DNA of 64,000 bases from Streptomyces sp. RKAG293 (GTDB taxonomy: Bacteria; Actinomycetota; Actinomycetes; Streptomycetales; Streptomycetaceae). Shown piece after piece: positions 33,148-42,771 of the stretch. The notes below the pieces were generated by a model. That model worked only from the letters and a program-made list of their open reading frames with translations, searched no databases and was not told the DNA's origin. Location: the NCBI RefSeq assembly GCF_023701745.1, contig NZ_JAJOZB010000001.1, positions 4,098,501 to 4,162,500 of the forward strand, given 5' to 3'. How positions within the stretch are numbered: position 1 is the first letter of the stretch; every line of letters starts with the position of its first letter. The position numbers and the translations under genes are program-made.

Positions 33148-34866
33148 ATGACACCGACCGACGCGCCGAGGGCGCCCGGAGCAGCAGGGGTGCTCAACGC
33201 CGCCGCTGTCGCGTTCAAGCCCTGGCGCAAACGGCTGGCGATGATCGCCGCCGAGTTCGCCGTCGCGATCGGGGCCGCCCTCGCCTTCGCCCGGTGGAGC
33301 ACGTCCATCGCGGTCAACCCGATGACCCGGATCGGACAGGTCAGCGGGCTGGCGGCGCTGCAGTTCCGGCTCATCGCGGTGGCACTGCCGCTGCTCGCCC
33401 TCGTGCTCTGGTCGGTCTTCCGGGCCAGTCCCCGGGTGCACCGGATCGTGCTGCGGCTGGTCTGCGCCGCCATCGCCGGACTGGCGACGGGCATGACGGC
33501 CGGCGGACAGGTCGTCGCCCTGCGCGGCACCCCCTGGCCGCTGAACGGCCAGAGCGGTGACAACGGACGGCTGGAGGCCTGGGCCACCCAGATCCAGCAC
33601 AGCGGCCACATGGTCAACATCTACCCGCCGGTGCTGCCGCACCTGACCGCCTTCTGGGCCGACCACTTCGTCGACAACCACCAGACGGCGTTCGCCCTCA
33701 AGTGGATCCTGATCATCTCGATCGCGCTCACCGGTCCGGCCGCGTACCTGGCCTGGCGGATGTTCCTGCGTCCGCTGCCGGCGCTCGGCGTCGGCATGCT
33801 GGCCGGCATCCCCTCGGTCGTGGTCTACAAGCCGTACAGCCCGCTGGTGCTCGTCGTCCTCATCCCGCTGCTCGCCAAGCTCCTGCAGCTGCTGCGCAAT
33901 TCACCGCGCCGGCCGTATCCGGCCGTGGCCTGGCGGGGCGCGGCCGTCGGAGCGATGCTCGGCGTCCTGTTCATCGTCTACTCCGGCTGGCACATCTGGT
34001 CCGCCCCCGGGATACTCCTCGCCATCGTCGGGCTGTTCCCCTGGCGCTCCGGGCGGGACGGGATGCTGCGGGCCGGCGCGTTCCTCGGGACCGCTCTGCT
34101 GGCGTTCCTGATCATCGGCGGCAAGTACGGCTACATGCTGCTGTCGGCCGCCGACAGCACCAAGGACCGCTTCTGCTCGACGCTGACGCTGGTCGACCCC
34201 GGCTACATCGCGATGACGCCGTTCTACACCCGCAACGGCAACCTGCCCGGCATGTGGCCGCCGCCGGGCGAACTCGGCGGCGTCGGGGTGTTCACCGCGC
34301 TGATGATGGTCGGCGTCGCGGTGGCGCTCACCGTCGGGCTGCGCCGCTCCGCCGTCATCGGCGTCGTCGCCTGCTTCGGCAGCGCCTGGGCGATCCGCTT
34401 CTTCTTCGCCTCCCACATGGAGCGCGACCAGGCGGTCCAGCTCTTCCCCCGTACCTACCAGACGCTCCTCTACTGCGGTCTCGCGCTGTTCGGTCTCGCC
34501 TGCGTCCTGACCGGCGAGCGCGTCAAGGAGCGGCTCGCCGCGATCCCCGCGCTGCAGTCGCCGGCCGCGTCCCGCAACGCGGGCCGCTACGCCGCCATCG
34601 GCGTACTGACCGCCACCGTGGTGCTCACCGGCATGGCGGCCTCCGCCCAGTCCGACCCCTTCTTCCCGGAGAACCCGAAGGGCGTCAGCACCATGGGCCG
34701 GCTCGCCTACCAGGCGCACCTGCTCGCGAAGCCCGACGGCACCTGCTCCAAGTTCGCCCCGCACGGCAAGTGCGACCCGCCGCGCAAGCTCAACCCGATC
34801 TCCCCGCCGGAGACGGACCAGCTGCTGCACGGCTGCGAGTACGCCTGGCGCAAGGGCCAGCCGTAA
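33148..34866 (+). CDS. GT-C membrane glycosyltransferase, AftA-like
   Basis: A 572-residue multi-spanning protein with 10 or more helices. An early extracytoplasmic loop reads GTPWPLNGQSGDNGRLEAW, with the acidic GD pair and then NIYPPVLPHLTAFWAD, close in pattern to the GT-C galactan arabinofuranosyltransferase AftA (GDQ...YPP). Enzymes of this class use polyprenyl-phosphate sugars outside the membrane. Streptomyces has no mycolyl-arabinogalactan, so another wall polymer is the likely acceptor. The C-terminal 100 residues are soluble and contain four Cys (CSKFAPHGKC, later HGCEYAW). A strong terminator follows. Confidence 0.72.
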   Translation: MTPTDAPRAPGAAGVLNAAAVAFKPWRKRLAMIAAEFAVAIGAALAFARWSTSIAVNPMTRIGQVSGLAALQFRLIAVALPLLALVLWSVFRASPRVHRIVLRLVCAAIAGLATGMTAGGQVVALRGTPWPLNGQSGDNGRLEAWATQIQHSGHMVNIYPPVLPHLTAFWADHFVDNHQTAFALKWILIISIALTGPAAYLAWRMFLRPLPALGVGMLAGIPSVVVYKPYSPLVLVVLIPLLAKLLQLLRNSPRRPYPAVAWRGAAVGAMLGVLFIVYSGWHIWSAPGILLAIVGLFPWRSGRDGMLRAGAFLGTALLAFLIIGGKYGYMLLSAADSTKDRFCSTLTLVDPGYIAMTPFYTRNGNLPGMWPPPGELGGVGVFTALMMVGVAVALTVGLRRSAVIGVVACFGSAWAIRFFFASHMERDQAVQLFPRTYQTLLYCGLALFGLACVLTGERVKERLAAIPALQSPAASRNAGRYAAIGVLTATVVLTGMAASAQSDPFFPENPKGVSTMGRLAYQAHLLAKPDGTCSKFAPHGKCDPPRKLNPISPPETDQLLHGCEYAWRKGQP

Positions 34867-34873
34867 CCCGGTG

Positions 34874-34923
34874 AACGACGAAGGAGGGGCACCCGCCGCG
34901 GCGGGTGCCCCTCCTTCGTCGTT
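34874..34923. terminator. Strong bidirectional terminator, 25-bp perfect arms
   Basis: A 50-bp perfect palindrome centred between 34898 and 34899, with left arm beginning AACGACGAAGGAGGGGCACC. It fills the gap between the convergent AftA-like gene and rmlD, and will form a very stable hairpin on either strand. Confidence 0.88.
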
Positions 34924-34954
34924 CCGTGGTCCTGCGTCGTGCGGCCGGCCGAAC

Positions 34955-35872
34955 TCAGGCTCCGGCGGCGAACGTTCCCGCCGCGACCGCGGCCTTCAGC
35001 TCGTCCCGCCAGTCGGCCATCGCCGGCAGCCCGGCGGCGGACCAGCGGTCGTGGCCCAGCACGCTGTAGGCCGGACGCTTGGCCGGCCGGACGAACTTGT
35101 CGGCCGTGGTGGGGCGGATCCGCTCCGGGTCGAGGCCGGACAGCTCGAACGCGGCGCGGGCCAGCTCGTACCAGGTGGCCTGGCCGGCGGCCGTGCCGTG
35201 GTACGCGCCGGCCGGGGCGTCGCCGGCGAGCGCGGCGCGGCCCAGCTCGGTGAGCCGGACGGCCAGCGCGCGGGCCCAGGTGGGCTGGCCGAGCTGGTCG
35301 TCGACGACGTCGAGCGTCTCGTGGGTGGCCGCCAGCTTCAGCATGGTCGCCACGAAGTTGCGGCCGTGCGCGCCGTACAGCCACGCGGTGCGCACGGTGT
35401 AGCCGCTGTCGGGCAGCAGCTCGGCGACCGCGAGTTCACCGGCGAGCTTGCCGCGGCCGTAGGCGTTGACGGGCCCGGTCGGGTCGTCCTCGCGGTACGG
35501 CTCCTTGGCGTCGCCGGGGAAGACGTAGTCGGTGGAGACATGGATGAGCAGCGCGCCCGCGGCGGCGCAGGCGGCGGCCAGGTGGCGCACTCCGTCGCCG
35601 TTGACGACGGTGGCGGCGGCCTCGTCGGCCTCCGCGCCGTCGACGTCCGTCCAGGCGGCGGCGTTGACCACGATCCGGTGGCCGCGGACCGCCGCGAGCA
35701 GCGCCGCGGGGTCGGTCAGATCCAGGTCGGCCCGGGTGGCGGCGGTGACGGCCGAAGCCGGATCAGCCGCGAGGGCCGCCACGACCTCCTGGCCGAGCAT
35801 GCCGCCGGCCCCGGTCACCAGCCAGCGGGTGACGCCGGCGGCCGGGTCCTCGTTCGTGCCGGCATCGCTCAT
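34955..35872 (-). CDS. rmlD: dTDP-4-dehydrorhamnose reductase
   Basis: A 305-residue SDR-type enzyme that makes dTDP-L-rhamnose in the last step. It has WLVTGAGGMLGQEVV (NADPH site), NAAAWTDVDGAEAD, HVSTDYVFPGD and YGRGKLAGE (Tyr-x3-Lys). The ATG at 35872 overlaps the rmlB stop (ATGA) and gives the usual N-terminus; a longer start at 35905 would add 11 residues. Translationally coupled to rmlB. Confidence 0.95.
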   Translation of the reverse strand: MSDAGTNEDPAAGVTRWLVTGAGGMLGQEVVAALAADPASAVTAATRADLDLTDPAALLAAVRGHRIVVNAAAWTDVDGAEADEAAATVVNGDGVRHLAAACAAAGALLIHVSTDYVFPGDAKEPYREDDPTGPVNAYGRGKLAGELAVAELLPDSGYTVRTAWLYGAHGRNFVATMLKLAATHETLDVVDDQLGQPTWARALAVRLTELGRAALAGDAPAGAYHGTAAGQATWYELARAAFELSGLDPERIRPTTADKFVRPAKRPAYSVLGHDRWSAAGLPAMADWRDELKAAVAAGTFAAGA

Positions 35873-36855
35873 GAAAGCGCCGCCTTGGCCTTGAGCGGCT
35901 CCCACCAGGCGCGGTTGTCGCGGTACCAGGCGACGGTGTCGGCGAGGCCCTGGTCGAAGCCGATCAGCGGCTCGTAGCCCAGCTCGGCGCGGGACTTGCC
36001 GATGTCCAGGGAGTAGCGCAGGTCGTGGCCCTTGCGGTCCTCGACGTACTCGACCATGTCCCAGCCGGCGCCGCAGGCTTCCAGCAGCCGGCCGGCGAGC
36101 TCCTTGTTCGTCAACTCGGTGCCGCCGCCGATGTGATAGACCTCACCGGCCTTGCCGCCCTGCAGCGCGAGCGCGATGCCCCGGCAGTGGTCGGAGACGT
36201 GCAGCCAGTCACGGATGTTGCCGCCGTCGCCGTAGAGCGGGACCTTCTTGCCGTCCAGCAGGTTCGTCACGAACAGCGGGATCATCTTCTCGGGGAAGTG
36301 ATGGTGCCCGTAGTTGTTGGAGCAGCGGGTGACCACCACGTCCATCCCGTGCGTGCGGTGGTAGGCGAGCGCGATCAGGTCGGAGCCCGCCTTCGCCGCG
36401 GCGTACGGGGAGTTGGGCGCGAGCGGCCAGTCCTCGGTCCACGAGCCTTCGCTGATCGAGCCGTACACCTCGTCCGTGGACACGTGCACGAAGCGGCCGA
36501 TGCCGAGCTTGTGGGCGGCGTCCAGCAGGGTCTGGGTGCCGAGCACGTTCGTGGTGACGAACGCGGCCGCGCCGGTGATCGACCGGTCGACGTGCGACTC
36601 CGCGGCGAAGTGCACCACCGCGTCATGGCCGGGCAGGACGGAGGCGACGAAGTCCGCGTCGCAGATGTCGCCGTGCGCGAACCGGTAGCCGGGCAGGTGG
36701 GCGACCGGAGCGAGGTTCTCCGGATTGCCGGCGTAGGTGAGTTTGTCCAGTACGGTGACGGAGGCGGTCTCGAGCCCCGGCATCTCCCCTGACAGGACTG
36801 CGCGGACGAACTGCGAGCCGATGAATCCGGCGCCACCGGTAACAAGAATGTTCAT
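35869..36855 (-). CDS. rmlB: dTDP-glucose 4,6-dehydratase
   Basis: A 328-residue extended SDR. It begins MNILVTGGAGFIGSQFVR, and has HVSTDEVYGSI (Thr-Asp-Glu catalytic triad), SPYAAAKAGSD (Tyr-x3-Lys) and VVTRCSNNYGHHHFPEK. It converts dTDP-glucose to dTDP-4-keto-6-deoxyglucose. First gene of the minus-strand rmlBD pair, divergent from rmlA with a 139-bp gap that should hold both promoters. Confidence 0.96.
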   Translation of the reverse strand: MNILVTGGAGFIGSQFVRAVLSGEMPGLETASVTVLDKLTYAGNPENLAPVAHLPGYRFAHGDICDADFVASVLPGHDAVVHFAAESHVDRSITGAAAFVTTNVLGTQTLLDAAHKLGIGRFVHVSTDEVYGSISEGSWTEDWPLAPNSPYAAAKAGSDLIALAYHRTHGMDVVVTRCSNNYGHHHFPEKMIPLFVTNLLDGKKVPLYGDGGNIRDWLHVSDHCRGIALALQGGKAGEVYHIGGGTELTNKELAGRLLEACGAGWDMVEYVEDRKGHDLRYSLDIGKSRAELGYEPLIGFDQGLADTVAWYRDNRAWWEPLKAKAALS

Positions 36856-36994
36856 GAGTGCCAGAGTCCAGTCAGGCCCCTACTGGGGGGCGGCGTAAGA
36901 TGGTTTGCTTCGCCGTAACTCTAGCCGTTCCCCGAGTGCAGGGGCGAAGCCGAGCAGTCATCGGCCGCCTGCCGCCGGAGAAAGTAGAAACAAC

Positions 36995-37876
36995 ATGCGT
37001 GGTATCCTCCTCGCCGGCGGGACCGGGTCCCGGCTGTGGCCGATCACCAAAGCGGTCTCCAAACAGCTGATGCCGGTCTACGACAAGCCGATGGTCTATT
37101 ACCCGCTGTCGACGCTCATGATGGCGGGAATTCGCGACATACTGCTCATCACCACCGAGCAGGACCAGGAGCAGTTCCGTCGGCTCCTCGGCGACGGCTC
37201 GCAATTCGGTATCAATATCGAATACCGCTCGCAGCCGAATCCCGGTGGAATCGCCCAGGCATTCCAGATCGGTGCGGACTTCATCGGCGGCGAGCCGGTG
37301 GCGCTCATTCTCGGTGACAACATCTTCCACGGCGCGGGCCTCGGGCGGCAATTGCAGGACCACAGCTCCCCCGACGGCGGTGTGATCTTCGCCTACCAGG
37401 TGAAGGACCCCACCGCGTACGGCGTCGTCGAGTTCGACGAGCACGGCAACGCGCTGTCGATCGAGGAGAAGCCGGAGCGGCCGAAGTCGCGCTTCGCCGT
37501 CCCCGGCCTCTACTTCTACGACGGCCAGGTCGTGGACATCACCAACAGCCTCAAGCCCAGCGCGCGCGGCGAGCTGGAGATCACCGAGGTCAACGCGACC
37601 TACCTGAAGCAGGGCAAGCTCCGCGTCTCCGTACTGGACCGCGGCACCGCCTGGCTGGACACCGGCACCTTCGACTCCCTCGTCCAGGCCTCGGAGTACG
37701 TCCGGGTCATCGAGGAGCGGCAGGGGCTGAAGCTCGGCTGCGTCGAGGAGACCGCCTGGCGGATGGGGTTCATCGACTCCGAGCAGCTGCGCAAACTGGC
37801 CGAACCGCTGCTGAAGAGCGGTTACGGCGAATACCTGGTCAACACGCTCGCCCTCGAAGAGGACCTCCCGCGATGA
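36995..37876 (+). CDS. rmlA: Glucose-1-phosphate thymidylyltransferase
   Basis: A 293-residue nucleotidyltransferase, [20 protein letters not shown], with the signature [27 protein letters not shown] and [17 protein letters not shown]. First step of dTDP-rhamnose synthesis. The ATG at 36995 is preceded by GGAGAAAG. It overlaps rmlC by 4 bp. Confidence 0.96.
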   Translation: MRGILLAGGTGSRLWPITKAVSKQLMPVYDKPMVYYPLSTLMMAGIRDILLITTEQDQEQFRRLLGDGSQFGINIEYRSQPNPGGIAQAFQIGADFIGGEPVALILGDNIFHGAGLGRQLQDHSSPDGGVIFAYQVKDPTAYGVVEFDEHGNALSIEEKPERPKSRFAVPGLYFYDGQVVDITNSLKPSARGELEITEVNATYLKQGKLRVSVLDRGTAWLDTGTFDSLVQASEYVRVIEERQGLKLGCVEETAWRMGFIDSEQLRKLAEPLLKSGYGEYLVNTLALEEDLPR

Positions 37877-38475
37877 ACATCCGACCGCTGTCCTTCCACG
37901 GCGCCTGGGAGATCACCCCCCAGCAGCACGGCGACCCGCGCGGGCTGTTCCTGGAGTGGTACCGCTTCGACCGGCTGGAGGCCGAGGTCGGGCATCCGAT
38001 GCGGCTCGCGCAGGCCAACATGTCGGTGTCGTCGAAGGACGTCGTGCGCGGCATCCACTTCGCCGACGTCCCGATGGGCCAGGCCAAGTACGTGACGTGC
38101 GTACGCGGCGCGGTGCTCGACGTGGTGGTCGACCTGCGGGTCGGCTCGCCCACCTTCGGGCAGTGGGACGGCGTCCGGCTGGACGACGTGGACCGCAAGG
38201 CCCTGTACATCGCGGAGGGCATGGGCCACGGCTTCTGCGCCCTCAGCGACGACGCCACGCTCTCGTACCTCGTCTCGGACGTCTTCCGTCCCGACAAGGA
38301 GCACGGTGTGCACCCGCTCGACCCCGAGCTCGGCATCGACTGGCAGACCGGCGCGCCCCAGCTGTCCGCCCGGGACGCGGCCGCCCCCAGCTTCGCGGAG
38401 ATGCGGGACGGCGGCCGGCTGCCGGACTTCGACGTCTGCCAGGCCCACTACAAGGAGCTGGGCGCCGGCGCCTGA
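37873..38475 (+). CDS. rmlC: dTDP-4-dehydrorhamnose 3,5-epimerase
   Basis: A 200-residue cupin enzyme. It has [11 protein letters not shown], the catalytic-His segment [36 protein letters not shown] and [20 protein letters not shown]. With rmlA, rmlB and rmlD it completes dTDP-L-rhamnose synthesis. The ATGA overlap couples it to rmlA. Confidence 0.95.
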   Translation: MNIRPLSFHGAWEITPQQHGDPRGLFLEWYRFDRLEAEVGHPMRLAQANMSVSSKDVVRGIHFADVPMGQAKYVTCVRGAVLDVVVDLRVGSPTFGQWDGVRLDDVDRKALYIAEGMGHGFCALSDDATLSYLVSDVFRPDKEHGVHPLDPELGIDWQTGAPQLSARDAAAPSFAEMRDGGRLPDFDVCQAHYKELGAGA

Positions 38476-38496
38476 CCGGACCGGTACGGCCCGCGG

Positions 38497-38529
38497 CACC
38501 GCACGTCAGGCGAAGACGACCGTGCGGTG
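38497..38529. terminator. Hairpin between rmlC and purU
   Basis: CACCGCACG (38497-38505) pairs with CGTGCGGTG (38521-38529) around a 15-nt loop. The right arm includes the last codons of the convergent purU. Possible terminator for rmlC. Confidence 0.5.
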
Positions 38530-39360
38530 CCCGTTGATCAGGACGCGGTGCTCGCTGTGCCACTTCACGGCGCGCGCCAGCGCCTGGCACTCGACGTCCC
38601 GGCCGATCGCCACGAGCTGCTCGGGGGTGACCTCGTGCCCCACCCGCTCGACCTCCTGCTCGATGATCGGTCCTTCGTCGAGGGCCGCCGTCACGTAGTG
38701 CGCGGTCGCGCCGATCAGCTTCACCCCGCGTGCGTGCGCCTGGTGGTAGGGCTTGGCGCCCTTGAAGCTCGGCAGGAACGAGTGGTGGATGTTGATGATC
38801 CGGCCGGGCAGCCGCTTGCACAGGTCGTCGGAGATGACCTGCATGTAGCGGGCCAGCACCACCAGGTCCACGCGCTCCGCCTCGACCAGTTCCAGCAGCC
38901 GCGCCTCCGCCTGGTCCTTGGTGTCGGCGGTCACCGGGATGTGGTGGAACGGGATGCCGTAGGAGCCGGCGAGCTCCTCGAAGTCCGTGTGGTTGGAGAC
39001 CACGGCCGCGATCTCGACGGGCAGCGCGCCGATCCGGGTGCGGAACAGCAGGTCGTTCAGGCAGTGCCCGAACTTGCTGACCATGAGGACGACCCGCATC
39101 TTCTCGTCCGCCGCGTGCAGCTGCCAGTCCATCTGGAAGGCGCTGCCGATCGCCGCGAAGCTCGCGCGCAGTTTGTCCTGGTCCACCGGCGGCTCGGCCG
39201 TGAAGTGCACCCGCATGAAGAACAGCCCGGTGTCCTGGTCCCCGAACTGCTGGCTGTCCACGATGTTGCAGCCGGTCATGAAGAGGTAACTCGACACGGC
39301 ATGCACGATGCCCTGCTTGTCGGGACAGGACAGCGTCAGCACATATTGCGGCTCGTTCAC
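38506..39360 (-). CDS. purU: Formyltetrahydrofolate deformylase
   Basis: A 284-residue enzyme that hydrolyses 10-formyltetrahydrofolate to formate and tetrahydrofolate. The N-terminal ACT domain starts YVLTLSCPDKQGIVHAVS. The formyltransferase-like domain has MVSKFGHCLNDLL, IINIHHSFLPSFKGAKPY and GATAHYVTAALDEGPII with the catalytic Asn/His/Asp set. It stands alone between rmlC (convergent) and the SCO4402-type gene, and links to one-carbon metabolism rather than to the glycan block. Confidence 0.94.
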   Translation of the reverse strand: MNEPQYVLTLSCPDKQGIVHAVSSYLFMTGCNIVDSQQFGDQDTGLFFMRVHFTAEPPVDQDKLRASFAAIGSAFQMDWQLHAADEKMRVVLMVSKFGHCLNDLLFRTRIGALPVEIAAVVSNHTDFEELAGSYGIPFHHIPVTADTKDQAEARLLELVEAERVDLVVLARYMQVISDDLCKRLPGRIINIHHSFLPSFKGAKPYHQAHARGVKLIGATAHYVTAALDEGPIIEQEVERVGHEVTPEQLVAIGRDVECQALARAVKWHSEHRVLINGHRTVVFA

Positions 39361-39407
39361 ACGGGCCAGCCTCGCACACGCGGCGGCCGGCGCGGCGCCG
39401 CCGTCCG

Positions 39408-39854
39408 TCAGGCGGTACGCGTGTAGATCGCCAGGACGTCGAGCGAGCGCGGCGGCGCGTCCACGTCGTCCCCGTCGGCCGTCGCGAGCTTGACGTGCGC
39501 CTCACGGGCGGCGCGGACCGCCTCCGGCCAGGCGTGGTGCTCCAGGTAGGTGCTGACCGGCGCGTCCGCGCCCACCTGGTGCAGGATCTTCAGCACCCGC
39601 AGCACCGCGACGTCGACGAGCGCGGCCTCCTGCGAGTCGCGGAAGATCGTCCCGACGTATTTCTCGGCGGACCAGTTGTCGAGCCAGGTGTCCTCGACGA
39701 GGCGGTAGACGGCGTCGGTGACGTCGCCGAAACCGGGCACCCCGGCGAGCCAGCACTCCTGCTGGAACACCGGGTCGCTGATCATGTGCAGCGCCGAGCG
39801 CACATTGCTGCGCCAGCGCCACCAAGGCATGTCATTGAGCGGCATGCCCCCCAT
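39408..39854 (-). CDS. SCO4402-type conserved protein
   Basis: About 148 residues, starting MGGMPLNDMPWWRWRSNVRS and ending LDVLAIYTRTA. I recognise it as a small conserved streptomycete protein of unknown function (SCO4402-like). It is soluble, rich in Trp and Arg at the N-terminus, and has no signal or membrane helix. The start is unclear: ATGs at 39854 and 39845 are both in frame, and a longer form would begin at 39935. It lies just upstream of purU on the same strand with a 47-bp gap, and divergent from the solute-binding lipoprotein. Confidence 0.7.
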   Translation of the reverse strand: MGGMPLNDMPWWRWRSNVRSALHMISDPVFQQECWLAGVPGFGDVTDAVYRLVEDTWLDNWSAEKYVGTIFRDSQEAALVDVAVLRVLKILHQVGADAPVSTYLEHHAWPEAVRAAREAHVKLATADGDDVDAPPRSLDVLAIYTRTA

Positions 39855-40008
39855 CGTGGAGGAGCGGGCACCGCGGCGGGAAGTCTTCTCCGAAGTCTGC
39901 ACGGTGACCGATCGTACGTTCCCTCGAATCCGCACCTGTAATTCACCTGAACGTGACGCTGTGTTCGCTCGGGGTCACCCCCGCGTTGGGCGCGGAACGG
40001 AAGCGTCC

Positions 40009-41271
40009 ATGTTCATGACTGAACGGCGTTCGCGCAAGGCTGTCCTGTTGGCTGTATCGACGACCTGCGCGGCGCTGATCAGCGGCTGCGGTGTGATCCC
40101 GGGGAGCGCGGGGGGCTCCCCGGGACCCGTGGTCGTCATGACCTGGGCACCGGACGGTACGAAATCGACCAACATGCCAGGAATGCCTGCCATGGCGCAG
40201 GCGTTCGCGGCCCACATCAACGCCTCGGGCGGGCTGAACGGCCGTGAGCTCAAGGTCCTCACCTGCAACGACCACAACGACACCGTCGAGGCCGCGAAGT
40301 GCGCGCAGCGGGCCCAGGACGAGGGCGTGGTCGCCGTCATCGGCTCGTACAGCGAGCACGCCAACAGCTTCACCTCCACCCTGGAGTCGGCCGGGATCCC
40401 GTACATCGGGGGCTACGGGATAACCCAGGAGGAGTTCCAGAGCCCGATGTCCTATCCCGTCAACGGCGGCCTGCCGGCCCTGCTGACGGGCAACGGGAAG
40501 CAACTGGCGGCCTCCTGCTCCAAGGTCAGCCTGGTGCGGCCGGACACCATCGTCGGCGACCAGTTCCCGCTGTTCCTCGACGCCGGCCTCAAGGCCGGCG
40601 GCCGGCCCGCCGCCAACGACCTGCCGACGGCCGACGACTCCACCGAGTACACCGGCGTCGCCCAGCGGGCGGTCGGCAGCGCCCGCTCCGGCACCTGTGT
40701 CGCGGCCGTGCTCGGCGACCGCACGGACACGTTCATCGACTCACTCCGGCGGCTCGGCGAAGAGCTGCCCGACGTCCGGTTCTCCTCGGTGATCGGCAGC
40801 ATCCAGCAGTCGCTGATCGACAGCACCGGCGGCAGGAACAGCCCGCTGGAGAACGCGTTCGCCACCGGCTGGTACCCGCCGACCTCGGACCCCAAGTGGG
40901 ACGCGATGAAGGAGGTCGTGAAGAAGTACGCGTTCGGCGACAACCGGATCGACGTCGCCGACCCCGGCGTCCAGACCACCTGGATCGCCTACTCGGTCTT
41001 CACCGAGGTCGTCCGGACGATGGGCGCGGAGGAGGTCAACCCGATGACCCTCAAGCGCGCGCTGGACAAGGCGACCGGCATCTCGACCGGCGGCCTCACC
41101 CCGGACCTCGGCTGGCGCAACGAGAACATGCTCCCGGTGCCGGGCCACCCGCGGATGGTCAACGCGAAGGTCGTCTACCAGGTCGTCAAGGACGGCCGGC
41201 TGGTCGCCGCGCGCACCGGATTCGTCGACATGGCGGCGACGCTCGGCCGCCAGGTGAGCCAGAGCAACTAG
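40009..41271 (+). CDS. Solute-binding lipoprotein (branched-chain amino acid type)
   Basis: A 420-residue periplasmic-binding-protein family I receptor. The leader MFMTERRSRKAVLLAVSTTC is followed by the lipobox LISGC, so Cys27 should be lipidated. The mature part has INASGGLNGRELKVLTCND, AVIGSYSEHANSFTSTLE and YIGGYGITQEEFQ, as in Leu/Ile/Val-binding or amide-binding proteins. No permease or ATPase of a matching ABC importer is next to it, so it may serve distant permeases or act as a sensor. The ATG at 40009 is supported by GGAACGGAAG; 40015 is the alternative. Confidence 0.83.
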   Translation: MFMTERRSRKAVLLAVSTTCAALISGCGVIPGSAGGSPGPVVVMTWAPDGTKSTNMPGMPAMAQAFAAHINASGGLNGRELKVLTCNDHNDTVEAAKCAQRAQDEGVVAVIGSYSEHANSFTSTLESAGIPYIGGYGITQEEFQSPMSYPVNGGLPALLTGNGKQLAASCSKVSLVRPDTIVGDQFPLFLDAGLKAGGRPAANDLPTADDSTEYTGVAQRAVGSARSGTCVAAVLGDRTDTFIDSLRRLGEELPDVRFSSVIGSIQQSLIDSTGGRNSPLENAFATGWYPPTSDPKWDAMKEVVKKYAFGDNRIDVADPGVQTTWIAYSVFTEVVRTMGAEEVNPMTLKRALDKATGISTGGLTPDLGWRNENMLPVPGHPRMVNAKVVYQVVKDGRLVAARTGFVDMAATLGRQVSQSN

Positions 41272-41331
41272 GGCCTGTCCGGCCGCAGCGGCGTGCGCGC
41301 CGGCGGCCGCTGACGCGGGCGCCCGATCGGC

Positions 41332-42771
41332 TCAGAGCTGGGAGTACTCACGCTCGGTCAGGTTGTGCTGCTTCGCGATCGCGTTCCAGAGCCGGACCGC
41401 GCGCTTCTTCTGCGCCGTCGCGCTACCGCTCTCGCGGTCGCCCACCGACTTGACCGGGGTGCCCTTCGCGTGGCCGCCCTTGCAGGTCTTGCCGTCGCCG
41501 GCCGCCTGGTCCGCCCAGGACGCGTACGCGTTGTCGGCCGCGGCCGACGCCGCCCACGCCTTGTTCAGCGCCTCGGACAGCTCCGCGTGCTGCGGCAGCT
41601 GGTCCACCTGGAGGGCCGCGAGCCGGGTGACGAGCGTGCCGCGCTGGCCGGCCGCCGCGCGCAGGTCGGCCGCCGCCTGGGGCAGGTTCTTGCAGGACTT
41701 GATCGACTCCACCGCGCTGACCACCGAGGACCGGCTGCTGCCGCTGTCCTTGAGGAGTGCGTCCAGGGTCTTCGCCTGCTTCGTGGCGGCGTCGTCGGCG
41801 GCGCCGCCCGGCTGCGCGGACGCCCCGGCCGACGAGGCCGGCGGCTTGCTCGCCTTGGCCTGGTCCTTGCTGTCGTCGTCGCCGCCCGCGCTGAGCGCGG
41901 CGCCCGCGGCCAGTCCGGCCAGGGCGCAGCCGCCGACGACGATGCCGATCACCGCGGCCGGGGAGAGCCGGCGGCGCGATCCGCCACCGCCGCCACCGTT
42001 CGCACCATTCGCGTTGTTCGTACCATTCGCACCGTCATAGGGATCCGCATGACCCTGGGCGGGCGCCGGTGCCGGCGGCGCCGCCTGCACCCGGTAGGGC
42101 TGCTGACGGGCCGGCTCCGGCCTCGGCTGCTGCCGGGGGCCGTCCTGCCGGTACAGGTGGTCGTAGTCGTCCGACGGGGCGGACTGCGGCTCGTCGTACG
42201 ACTGGTCGTACGAGGGCCCCTGCGGCTGGTCGTACGACGGCTCGTCGAAGATCGAGAGCGACAGGTGCCGGGTGGCCTCCGCCTCGCTCTCGGCGGGATA
42301 CCCCGCCGGCCCGGTCCCCGCCCCGAAGTGCTCGGGCGTGAACGGCTCGGGAGCGAAGGGTTCCGGCGCGAACGGCTCGGCCTGGAACGGATCCGGGGTG
42401 AACGGCTCCGGGGGCGGCGACGAGCGCGGGTACGGCGGCAGGAACTGGGTGGCGTCCGCCTCCGGCACCGGTGCGGCGGCCGCGGGTGGCGCCTGGGGCA
42501 TCGCGGGCGGCATCGCGGGAGCGGGCGGGGTGGCCTGCGGATACGGCGGGAACATCATCGTCGCGTCCGCCCCCGCGCCGGCCTCGGGCGGCAGCGGCTG
42601 CGCGGCGCCCGGCACCTGGTCCCACGGCTGCCCGCCGGCGGGCCGCACATGGTCCTCGTAGTGCTGCGGCGGCTGCTCCGGTGGCAGCACCACACCCCTT
42701 CGGGGCTCGGGCGTTCCCGGGTTCTGCCGGTACTGATCGTCCGGCGTCTCGTCGCCGTGTCCGCTGTGCAT
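41332..42771 (-). CDS. Proline-rich membrane protein of unknown function
   Basis: A 479-residue protein. The first 265 residues are disordered, rich in Pro and Gln, with repeats such as (A/E)PFAPEPF and SYDQ(P/S). One membrane helix follows a basic stretch (RRRLSPAAVIGIVVGGC, then ALAGLAAGAALSAG). The last 180 residues are an Ala-rich helical extracytoplasmic domain with AESIKSCKNL-like Cys and WADQAAGDGKTCKGGH. This is a common actinobacterial layout of cytoplasmic linker, helix and exported domain, but I do not recognise the family. The start at ATG 42771 follows GGCGGGAG; a GTG at 42792 is possible. Confidence 0.65.
   Translation of the reverse strand: MHSGHGDETPDDQYRQNPGTPEPRRGVVLPPEQPPQHYEDHVRPAGGQPWDQVPGAAQPLPPEAGAGADATMMFPPYPQATPPAPAMPPAMPQAPPAAAAPVPEADATQFLPPYPRSSPPPEPFTPDPFQAEPFAPEPFAPEPFTPEHFGAGTGPAGYPAESEAEATRHLSLSIFDEPSYDQPQGPSYDQSYDEPQSAPSDDYDHLYRQDGPRQQPRPEPARQQPYRVQAAPPAPAPAQGHADPYDGANGTNNANGANGGGGGGSRRRLSPAAVIGIVVGGCALAGLAAGAALSAGGDDDSKDQAKASKPPASSAGASAQPGGAADDAATKQAKTLDALLKDSGSSRSSVVSAVESIKSCKNLPQAAADLRAAAGQRGTLVTRLAALQVDQLPQHAELSEALNKAWAASAAADNAYASWADQAAGDGKTCKGGHAKGTPVKSVGDRESGSATAQKKRAVRLWNAIAKQHNLTEREYSQL

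Noticed and set aside
36896..36901. TAAGAT as the rmlA -10 box
   Set aside because: No matching -35 hexamer at a suitable distance, so it could not be supported.
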